Under the pieces are notes generated by a model that saw nothing but the letters and a program-made list of their open reading frames with translations, was not told the origin of the DNA and ran no database searches. Both the position numbers and the translations under genes were made by a program. Source: Adiantum capillus-veneris (Eukaryota; Streptophyta; Polypodiopsida; Polypodiales; Pteridaceae). Taken from it: a stretch of DNA of 64,000 bases. The stretch covers positions 88,333,529 through 88,397,528 of the forward strand of contig CM043959.1 in assembly GCA_014529385.2 (NCBI GenBank), read 5' to 3'. Each line of letters begins with the position of its first letter. Position 1 is the first letter of the stretch. This document shows, piece after piece, positions 20,801-29,909 of this stretch.

Positions 20801-21871
20801 TTGCTAGACGCAGATGCTATGTTTCATGTCACGCCGCATCGTGCATGGTTTTGTAGCTATTCTAGCGGGATGCTTGGCAGTGTACGTTTGACCGATGGAT
20901 CGGTGCATGCGATAGCAGGCGCAAGAGATGTGAGACTGTCATTACCGAGTGGTGCATCTTACTTGTTACGACATGTGCGCTATGTGCCAGATTTGACAGT
21001 GAGTTTGATCTCAATTGGTCAGCTTAGAGATTGTGGATGTCAGATTTCGCTACGAGAGCGAGATTTTGTGATGCATTTGGGTTCGCTAGTGATTGCGAGA
21101 GGTGCCAGGAGTGGTACAGGTTACCCATTGCATGTGGATCACGTGAGAGAAAGTGTTGTCTCTGTGATCATGCAGCCAGGTAGAGAGCAAGAGAGTAGGC
21201 GAGTCTCTTTTGCTTGTGGGTTGCAGGATGCTTTGCATGGAGTGCAGAGCAGTGACCTTGTTGTGCAGGTTGCGTCTACGGATGCACAGGTAGAGCGGGA
21301 CAGCTCTAGTGAGTCACAGCAGGATGAGTCATCAGAGGTGATGACAGAGATGACTCACATGGATGCTGAGATGTCGGCTATTGTGGAGTCATTTCTTGAT
21401 ATGCTTATGCCAGAGCTTGATGCAAATTCAGGACATATGGATACTCTTGGTACACATGTGATATGTGGTGGGCACGAGGAGTCACTCCAGAGCTCGGAGT
21501 CAGAGTGCCATGGTCTCTATGATAGGGGACAGGATTACCATGAGTTGAGTTCTGAGTTGGAGGTGGCAGAGGTTGCCAGGGTTGCATCAACATTCGATGT
21601 CCTCATGTACGAGATGCTGATCTCGAGGCCCGACATAGCAGCTGCAGTGGGAGCATTTGCAGCAGGGTCGATTATTTGTTCAATGACTGATCTCGACATA
21701 GAGCATAGGGGAGGTTTGCAGGTATTGGACCGATACTTGCAGGAGTGCATGAGCTCTTGTAGACTCTTTGCAGAGCTTGGAGCTAGCTCTGTGTGGCTTC
21801 CGCAGCGGGATGTTTGTCTATCAGTAGAGCCGGATGCACTAGCTCATCGAGAGTCAGTGGGCATAGGTTGA
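20801..21871 (+). CDS. Copia-Y open frame: degenerate protease fused to RT/RNase H scrap, 356 aa
   Basis: Residues 1-120 match the Copia protease: LLDADAMFHVTPH at the active site (normally D-S/T-G-A, here D-A-D-A), then GSVRLTDGSVHAIAG and LISIGQLRDCGCQISL. Residues about 130-250 are a Ser/Glu/Asp/Met-rich linker with no match. Residues about 260-320 hold a remnant of the segment after RT (LMYEMLISRPDIAAAVG, then LQVLDRYL). The frame stays open over all three parts, although integrase and RT are gone. Either a lucky deletion kept the frame, or the frame is under selection in a non-autonomous element. Protease activity is unlikely given the active-site change. Confidence 0.65.
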   Translation: MLDADAMFHVTPHRAWFCSYSSGMLGSVRLTDGSVHAIAGARDVRLSLPSGASYLLRHVRYVPDLTVSLISIGQLRDCGCQISLRERDFVMHLGSLVIARGARSGTGYPLHVDHVRESVVSVIMQPGREQESRRVSFACGLQDALHGVQSSDLVVQVASTDAQVERDSSSESQQDESSEVMTEMTHMDAEMSAIVESFLDMLMPELDANSGHMDTLGTHVICGGHEESLQSSESECHGLYDRGQDYHELSSELEVAEVARVASTFDVLMYEMLISRPDIAAAVGAFAAGSIICSMTDLDIEHRGGLQVLDRYLQECMSSCRLFAELGASSVWLPQRDVCLSVEPDALAHRESVGIG

Positions 21872-21946
21872 GAGAATATCTCACCTTCTATTAGTTGTAC
21901 ACTAGTAGATCTTGCTTAAAGGCACATTGGCCTTTAAGTGGGAGGT

Positions 21947-22133
21947 TGTTGGGGTTAAGGCCTATGTGCCTTGACCGGTCGCCCAGGTCATGGGCGCCCA
22001 CTGTTACCCTATACTTATAGTGAGTATACTGTATAGGGGGAGCTGCCACTTCACAGTCTCCCCACCCACATCGTGTGTATCTCCTTCTCTCTCTCTCTCA
22101 CTCTCCGTCTGTGGTGCTCCCCGACCCCCTTCA
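21947..22133 (+). repeat. 3' LTR of Copia-Y
   Basis: 187 bp, TGTTGGGG to CCTTCA, directly after the polypurine tract AAGTGGGAGG. It differs from the 5' LTR by three substitutions and a missing GCCC, and is followed by the AAAGG target duplication. Confidence 0.95.
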
Positions 22134-22196
22134 AAAGGAACTCTATGACTTTTCTCTACATCCAAAGTTCATACCTATGAAACTTTAGGAGCATAC

Positions 22197-23243
22197 CTGT
22201 GAATCATCAAGCAAATGTATTGGATGCTTTATGTAATATTTTCTGCCCAATCGTTTTCGACACACATCTTTTTTGTTTGGCGACACTCTTGTCTCTGTCT
22301 GCCAAAAGGAAAAAACAAGGTCTTTTGTCGCTTGAGTGATGGTGGAACTTTGAGGTACTTGACGACTACATAATTGCAAAGGAAATGCACCAACCTCAGC
22401 CTGTTTTAACCTTGAATTGGCTGCTGCAAAGTTTCGCCGATGCAATCCAGTAAATCTGGCCATCTTGGAGTTGCTAATAGACCTTGATGGATCTCCTTCA
22501 CTATTCACCAACATCATGCAAACAGCTCTTTTAATCTTCAGCTCCTCTTCAGACATGGATGCTTTGACTTTAGTAATTGTGCCTCGAATATTGGATAGTA
22601 TTGACTTCTCAGATGCATGATGAAAACATCTAAAAGCTGGCAATCCTAGAAGACATTGAAAGGCAGTTTTCTTAGCATCGCAAGTCATGCCTTTTGTTGC
22701 TTCCTGCCATCATTTTGAGACTTTCATGCAAACCTGATTCACATCTTCTGTTGACCTTGAACCTAATGCATCACTTTCTCGTTGTCTCCTACGGCTCTCT
22801 CTTTTCATCATAGACCAATATTCTCGCATCCGATGGTTACCTTCATGGCGAATTGTGACTGAGTCATCCATTTGGTAATTGTGAGTCATGTCATCATGAA
22901 GTGGATTGTAGTGCGCATGCTGCTGAAAGTACTCAGAGCCCTGTAGTGCACTTGGAGGTGGCTCGTTTTGCACAATCCTCTCTTCAAAACATCCGACACC
23001 ACAAGCAATGGCCGGCCATCCAACATGGAAATTGTGTGGAGGTTGTTGCTGGTGCGGAACGTGCTCTCCCAAGCTTCTGAAATCGACATTCCACAAAAGG
23101 TGACAATCGAGTGGACGCTGCTGCTCGGGCACATCTTGTTGGCCAATCTCCTTCTGCAACATCTCCATCCCGATCTCCTGGACCTTTAGTCTCCACACCT
23201 TATGACAATTCTCCACAAGTTCTTGCTGCAATTTTCCTTCTTG

Positions 23244-23244
<1 letters not shown>
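22197..23244 (-). pseudogene. Transposase, N-terminal exon region, one in-frame stop
   Basis: On the minus strand this reads from near the GA repeat through Gln/His/Pro-rich sequence. It then passes EYWSMMKRESRRRQRESDA, a TGA at 22710-22712, and WQEATKGMTCDAKKTAFQ into a helical region (FTGLHRRNFAAANSRL, FWQTETRVSPNKKDVCRKR). It ends at 22197 with HLLDDSQ and a consensus donor. The frame is the same on both sides of the TGA and continues in phase 0 into the 17588-15682 exon. The Arg-rich and helical parts would suit DNA binding; that is inference. The likely start is one of the Met codons near 23165, after the GA repeat. Confidence 0.62.
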
Positions 23245-23291
<47 letters not shown>

Positions 23292-23303
23292 CACGTAGAC
23301 TGC

Positions 23304-23341
<38 letters not shown>
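23245..23341. repeat. (GA)n microsatellite, two blocks
   Basis: GA runs at about 23245-23292 and 23308-23341 are separated by GCACGTAGACTGCAGACA. They lie at the 5' side of the minus-strand transposase gene, where they read as CT on the coding strand. Confidence 0.95.
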
Positions 23342-23343
<2 letters not shown>

Positions 23344-23399
23344 CTCGTAGACTACTGAAAGGGTAGGTAGAGAGTCTTGCATTCAACTAAATCAAGAAC

Positions 23400-25380
23400 C
23401 GTTAAAGTTGTTGGCACGACGCCTTTAGAAATATTGAATTTTTATCTTTTGGCTTTTGAAAACTGCCAACAAAACACCATCCAAGAGTGCCTCACAAGAG
23501 GTGTCAAGGAAAATACTTTTTGCACCACCAACCCATGCTTTCACCCAGCACTCTTTGAAAAAACTAATTTTTTTTATGATTAATAAAGAATGGGGAGATA
23601 AATGTATGCCGGTTGCTTGGAAGCAAGGATTGGTCAAGCTTTTCCTCAAAAAGTATCTATGTGAATCACTTTCGGATTTGCACCCTATCACTCTCATGCT
23701 ACTCATTTATAAGCCAGTTACTAAGATGTTGGCTAATAGAATTAAGGGTTTCTTAGACGATGGATTGCATCCTCCTTAGTATGGTTACATCCCTTGCAAG
23801 CAAGCAGATTAATGATACTTTGACTAATGAATGTATAGCATGGAATATGCGAAATATATTAAAGTACTTCAAGTTGCTATTGAGAAAGCTTTTGATACCA
23901 TTAGGTGGGATAACATTGCCATGACTCTGGCACAATCAGGTTTTGGATTGAAATTGCAGTGTGTAGTGCACTCGCTTTACTGGGATAGTGATGCTTGCTT
24001 TGTACTTAGCTCCCGGATTATTGGTAGTTGATATTTACAAAGATTTGATTGACAAGGTTGCCCATTGAGTGCCTTACTTTATTCTATGGCTACTCATCCT
24101 TTTCTTACATATTAGGATCATTTGTTGACTCTTAGTGCACCACATGGTTTGCAATTACTAGATGGTAAATCATTTGTAGCTCAAGCTTATGTTGATGATT
24201 CATTTTTATGTCTCGCAGTATCCAATCAGATGTACAACGGTTAATGGAAGCACTAGAATTGTTTGGGCAAAAGAGCTGTTGGGCTTTGTGGTAATTTTTG
24301 GAAATCCGAACTTCTAGCCACTAGCGTGCAACCTTGGCACAGTTTGATTTGTCCAGGTGACATTTCTTCATAGGCACATGTGGTTAGGCATTTGGGATAC
24401 CCATTAGGTTGGCATATCTCAAGTCAATGAATGACTCAATGGGTGATGGAAAGGTTAAATCAAAAGCTTGTTGACTATTGGAAAATTTCTACATGACCAC
24501 TAGATTTTTGTTTACGGATTATACAAGCTATTGTTATGGCATATATTCAATTCTTTTGCCATTGATAATGTGAAGGAATGTAGACATGGATCATTTTATG
24601 TAATCGGCCATGGAAATTATTTGGAAAGTAGACATAGATTGTTTTATGTACCATGGAAATTATTTGGAAAACCAAGCATGCTAAAAAGGGCCTTCACCTT
24701 GTGTCTATAAAGAGGATTTTCTCTTCAAAATAGCATGGTGGTATTTTTGACATACACTTTCATGCATTGGCGAGAAAGACCTCTTTGTCGTTCCAGTTGT
24801 ACCTTAAATAGAGCTTAAAGAGAGCCTTGGGCTATTATGTTGGCAAACGCGTGTGTTCAGATGTCCCCTACATACCTTGGCCATTGGATGGTCATGCATT
24901 GGGATGCGGTTTATAGTCATTGATGGCAAGATTACTTGTTTTCCACTCTACAAAGCTGAATTTAGCTTTGAAAAAGTTAGTAGATTTTCTTCACTAGACT
25001 CAATAATTGAATAATGGTTCTAATTCACTTCGTTTGGAAAGTATTCATTGGAGTACATTTCTTCATAAACCATTGGTTGTCTAAGAGCTTAGGAAGGCTT
25101 ACTTTTTTGCAAAAAATGGTGTCTACTTCACTGGATGATAGAGGTCAAGTGCCATCTTTTGTAGATTCTCATGCTAAATTTGGCATGGGCTATCATTATT
25201 GTCCTTTACGGAAAAATATTCATAATTTTTTGGAACCTCTTGAGCCTATTCCTCCTCTGGATGAGTCAGAAAGGTTAGCGGAGTGGAGCCTATGTCGGCC
25301 ACCCTTGCTTGCGGTCCTTTGTCGTTGCCACAACTTTTTTTGAACTCAGTTTACATGCTCCTCCTCCCTGGACTATAGAA
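23400..25380 (+). pseudogene. LINE fragment: reverse transcriptase palm and C-terminal part
   Basis: The LINE RT motifs appear in order across shifting frames. First is CMPVAWKQGLVKLFLKK with LHPITLMLLIYKPVTKMLANRI (23580-23745). Then comes VAIEKAFDTIRWDNIAMTLAQSGFG (23872-23945), QGCPLSALLYSMA (about 24055-24095), and the catalytic AYVDDSF near 24190. Sequence to about 25340 would correspond to the connection and C-terminal region but matches weakly. It carries the RT parts missing from the plus-strand LINE piece at 8960-9890, in the same orientation, consistent with a single LINE split by the 9.9-23.4 kb block. Many stops. Confidence 0.75.
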
Positions 25381-25436
25381 TCATGATTATGCAAATGGCG
25401 CGTGGATAATGTAAATTGCATTGGAGAATGGATACC
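25381..25436. other. Junction between two LINEs
   Basis: Short boundary between the end of the plus-strand LINE and the A-rich 3' end of the minus-strand LINE. Confidence 0.4.
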
Positions 25437-27908
25437 ATTTTTTCTATTGAAAAAGATCCTTCTATTAGTTGATAAAACTACCCCAACAAAAAGGGGGGGG
25501 GCTACATTAGCATGAGGGGATATTCTGCCAATGAAAAACTGAGATATGTACAATGCACGCTAAATCAAGATATGGGAGGGGGAAAAAACCACACAGGTGG
25601 TCGGTAGTGCCATTTAGAAGTCCAATGGACCATGGTGTAGAAAGGTCCTAGACGCCATAGTCAAAGAAATGCCTCGCGGTGCTCTCGCATGCAGTTAGAT
25701 CTGCCTTGTAGCCTCTCAAACTACCTTGAAGTGTGTGGATCAGCTCCAACCATATGTCTCGTAAAGTCTCCACAGGGGGATGGGCGAGCCTCGAAGATGC
25801 GAAAGCGACAAGCTCTTCATATGAACCAGAGAGTCAGGCTGCAGATAAGCTCCCAACATAGCTCTCTATCACTGCTCCACTCCTGGGACGTAAGCTGTGT
25901 GACGGCGTGAAGTGTGGGTTGGCCCTCTTGCATCACAATCATCCTACTAGCTGAAGAAGATTCAAACCAAAGTGCTAGGCCTATGAGGGTGGACCAAGTG
26001 GCAGCACTCCAAGTGTACTGACTCGCTGATAACAAGATTGGCATCAGCCGAAGAATCTAAAGCCAAACCTGCTGCACCATGGGACAGTCCCATAGACAAT
26101 ACCTTTGTGACTCGTGGGTGGTCACACACGGCACATCCCGCCAAATGGCCACTATAGACCCACCAACTCCCCATTGCGGTAGCTTGATGAGAGACAAGCC
26201 ACTGGAACATGGTGGCTCTCCTCAACTATTTGTTGTCCCATATGCGCTCCCAAAAGTGCGCCAGGAACTCAGCTATGAGACCCTCCTCCTGCGAGTGACA
26301 TGTTGTAGTAGGGTGGGCCTTTCTCCTAGTATCTAGAATGTGATGCCCGAGTCCTGCTGTGTACCGGAAAAAAGGAGTCCCTGGGTGATCTGTTGAAGCG
26401 AAAGGGTTCCGCTAAAACCACGCCAGTGTCCCACTGCACTTATGACAGAGGGCGACTCTCCCAAGCCCAAAGCCTCTCCATTGTCTAGTCTCAAGATCTA
26501 TGGGGTTGGGATCAAGCCAACATATCCTCCCACTGATCCCCAAAACTTGAATCCTCTGAAAACAACACTTTGCTACCTCATGTGCCTTAGAAGCAACTCT
26601 ATGAAGTTTGGCCCTCCCGTTGAAGCTCAAAGAGCATGCAAGGGCCTGAGTTGGAGTAGGCATGAACTGCAACAAGGACCTCAAAGCGAGCAAAGGCCGC
26701 CATCCAACTAGGAGCCGCCGGCTCGAGATGCGTGTGCCACTCTGCTAGAATAGCCTCGACGATGTCCTGACACATGCTCTGAAGTCCCCCTCATGCCGTG
26801 TAGTTGGGTGCTCTGACTCTCTTCAGAGCTTGTTGTAACCTTCAACCTATCTCCCAAGGTGCGGTCAGGACCCTTTGCCATGAGACCCGATGAAACATAG
26901 GGTCTACTACCAACCATGTGACCTTGCTATGTACGGATTAAAGGGTTCCATGTAAGGGTTTGTCTCAAGCACTCCTCTATATATGTGGGTTGGTGTTGCT
27001 AAGTCCCTCCCTCAACTATTCCCAAGAAAAGGATCAACACAAAACGGTCCTCCCATCTCCTGCTCAGGCCCACTCTGCGCATCTTTCTGAAAATCTAACA
27101 GGTGGAGGGGCTTTAAGGGCCACCAGTCTGTGCAAATCTTCCTTTGATCATATGTAGTAGGAGCTCCTTTCACGGCTCTTCCCCTAGAAAAAGAACCCTA
27201 ACAATAAGCTTCCCAAGAATGGCTCTACTTTTTCGTAATGGATCAATGATACCTAGTCTCCCCTAAGAGCAAAAAAATTTGATGACTTGCCAAGAGACTT
27301 TGGCCCGAGCCGACTGTGTGTCGTGTGTATCCACAAAAAGTTTCTAATCAGTCTCTCTAGCTGGCATACAAGGACTCGAGAAGATCTAGCAAGAAGTGAT
27401 GTACCACATGGTGGCCAAAAGGACCTGGTTGGCCACAAAAGCCTTACCAACAAGAGAGAGCCTTCCGAGCTCCAATGTAAAAGCTTCCTCCCTAGAAAGG
27501 GGGCACTCTACTGCTCTAGTGACAAGTCCAAGCCAATGCAGCAGCCCCAAGTAGCCAACATGCGTCCCTGGAGGAATCCTATGAAAGCCTTCACTAGGCA
27601 TCCAGTCTAATGTGGGAGCCTCAGTAACCCAAAAGCGGTTGTCTTTTGCTAGTTGATCAATGCTCTCGATGCACAACAAAACACCTCGAGATCTTGCACA
27701 CACCTTTGTAAATGGTCTCACAACCCTTCAAAAACATGCCTGAGTCATCAGCAAACTCAGTGTCTAAAAGCTCCTCTTCGCGAATGGGTAGCTGTAGGTC
27801 ACGCAAACCAACCTCCTATGAGGCCAAAAATCTGCTCATTGCCTCTGCATAGAAGAGAAACAAGAAGGGGGAAAGAGGGAAGCGAGGGGTAAGAGCCCTA
27901 CTAAAAGA
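25437..27908 (-). pseudogene. LINE fragment (RT palm to 3' end), minus strand
   Basis: Read on the minus strand from 27908. It contains the RT block (FLFYAEAMSRFLASQ-like, LPIRE, near 27750-27860), the YLG block (PPGTHVGYLGL, near 27560), ANQVLLATMWYITSC near 27390, and the SEGxLGIIDP-type region near 27240. A C-terminal zinc-binding domain follows (WLVSHQATAMGSWW, CAVCDHPRVTKV, about 26100-26210). The 3' end at about 25437 has a short A tract, and its last 40 bp resemble the 3' end of the plus-strand LINE at 45185, so both belong to one family. It is joined at 27909 to a Gypsy LTR. Stops and shifts throughout. Confidence 0.82.
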
Positions 27909-29909
27909 TGCTGATGAAGTTGTACCAACTTACACAATCTTTTCGAGAGACCCAAAAATTAATGGACACCCTTTCATAAGTTGTTCCAACTTCTAGGGTC
28001 TTGTCTGATGGGGCCCAAGGGACACAAGAACATTAAAATAAAGCAAGGACCCCCAATTTGCTTTAATGTGGCAGTGCTGTATAGACTTTCCACGAATTGT
28101 TCTAGTTGTTGGCATGGCACCTGTACGGATTTCTGCGATTTGTGTTGGCAGCTTTTGGCGCTAGGAATTGGGACCATATACTTTTAGACTTGAAGCTTTT
28201 CATGTACACTACTTTTGGAAGGCTCGAGACCTATAAATAAAGTGCTAGGGCCTCAATCAGAGGCAGATTAGCTTGGGGGCACTGCTAAGAAGAGGACCCT
28301 CGGACATTGTATTTTATGAAACATTGATAATAAAGAAATACCAAAAGGGGCACCAGTCTTTGGGGACAATCTCTCTAAGCATGGAACTTTTCCGTGTTGT
28401 GCCGTCTCTTTCTCAATTTTGGTTCAATTTTTTGAGTTGTTTCAGTTTCTCTCATGTGTGTTCGGATTGAAGTGTCCAAGTCTATTAAAGTGGTATTAGA
28501 GCTCAAAGGATTCTTCTCCTACGAAGAATCCGATCCCTTTACTTGCAGCACACATGGATTTAGCCAATGAATCCCACAAGAAGAAACTGTTGCACCAGAT
28601 CACTCAAGGTTGAGAGACAACAGCGAAGACTTGAATGGACATCATCCACTATCTAAAGATTCAAAAGAGCATAGCCTGTCTACGCCTACTGAGTATGAAA
28701 GAATGGAGATGCAACATCAAGAGCAGGTTGATGCTTGTGCTCAATAGAGCAAGTTCATGCTTGTGCTCAATAGATGCTTCAATATTCCAAGGATCCTCAG
28801 TATGAAAAACTTTTAGTCAAGCACCCGCTTTATGAGATGCATTGTCACTGTTGCAATGCCAATCATTTTTCGTTGAAGTCAGCACTGAACAAGCCGAGTG
28901 TTTCAAAGACGCGCGTCTAGAATGTGTACTCAGAGGATGATTTTGAAGAAGGAGAAGCCAAGCGAGTCCACAGACTCATTAAGACCAAGAAGCAACCATG
29001 AAAATAGATTTGACAAGCAGACTACCCATGCTACTTGGGTCAAAAATCTACTTTGAGAGTTCTAGAAAAGCACAAAAACATGTTAGATTTGAGAGTGTTC
29101 CCAGTTCATCGTCATCGTCTTTTGATGGCTTGGACATTTCTTCTATCTCTGAGTGACGAGCCTAGAAAGAGCAGGAAGAGGAGAAAGATTCAAAGACATA
29201 GCAAAAGCAGGAAGAAGGCAAAGATGAGTCGATTCCACTAAAGATCTTGGATCTATTTTGATGAATCAGACAAGCATCTTCCTCCTCTGAAAGTTAAGAT
29301 TTGGATGAACAGATGTTTTCAACTAAGAGGAAGTGCTTTTATAGAGACTACCGATATGATTTTCTCGAGTACAAGGGCAAGAAAACCAAGAATTTCAAGG
29401 AGGGTGGGTAGGCAGTGCAATTTGAAATTGTTTTGGCTTCAAGGATATCCACAAGGCCCTCACTTTTATTCATTAGTTTGACATAGCCTTTTCTAGAGGA
29501 TGCTACTTACAGCACTCCAAGGTCCGAAGAGCAACCTCTTACCTCAAGGGGAATGCACAAACTTGGTGGCCTACCCTACTTTTGTGAAGGGAAGCACCAA
29601 CAAAATGGCTCCAATTCAAGCGAGTTTTCACTTCCTCATGGCTCACACACGAATACGAACGTGATGTGATCACAACTTAGAATCGTATGCGGATGACCAA
29701 GGAAGATACACTCGATACATAGTGTCAGAGATTTTGAGATACTTTTCTATCGGCCTCTTCTTTCAAAAAGATCACCTTTAAGCAGTAGATTGTGTTTTGG
29801 TTGTAGTCTTTCGTAAGAGATACAGAGTTATTGTCTGATGTAGAAGTCCAAGTCCATGCAACGATTGATGGGACATGCAAAGTAAGGGTTTTCAATGTAC
29901 GGGGGTACT
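27139..29909. repeat. Array unit 1
   Basis: LINE antisense 27139-27908; Gypsy LTR 27909-28489, with TATA-like CCTATAAATAAAG near 28230 and end GTCCAAGTCTATTAAA; primer-site-like GTGGTATTAGAGC at 28490. Decayed leader and gag run to 29909, including the Ser-rich/Lys-rich piece near 29110-29240. Gag frames carry stops. Confidence 0.88.

Larger units (their letters stand above)
18382..22133 (+). mobile_element. Young non-autonomous Copia element (Copia-Y)
   Basis: Complete LTR element with LTRs at 18382-18572 and 21947-22133. It has a primer site ATTGGTATCAGAGC at 18573, a polypurine tract AAGTGGGAGG at 21936-21945, and 5-bp target duplications AAAGG at 18377-18381 and 22134-22138. The LTRs differ by three substitutions and one 4-bp indel over 187 bp, so the insertion is recent. 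It lies in the intron array of the transposase gene, whose flanking repeat units are restored when the element is removed. The 3.37-kb internal part has a 1.6-kb leader, gag, a protease-like region and only a scrap of RT/RNase H. Integrase and the RT core are missing, so movement would need enzymes from a relative such as Copia-A, whose LTR it resembles. Confidence 0.95.
17589..22196 (-). other. Transposase intron, now enlarged by a Copia insertion
   Basis: On the minus strand the donor is CACAG/GTATGC (exon ends 22197) and the acceptor is TTGCACAG (next exon starts 17588). Both borders are in phase 0 and join DDSQ to GELYMRF. Without the 3.75-kb Copia and one copy of the 5-bp duplication, the intron is about 850 bp and almost entirely the 80-bp tandem array. 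Confidence 0.68.

Noticed and set aside
9890-23400. Terminal inverted repeats of the transposon block
   Set aside because: Only a CCTACCCT string in inverted positions beside the CT/GA repeats was found, too short and not at a defined border.
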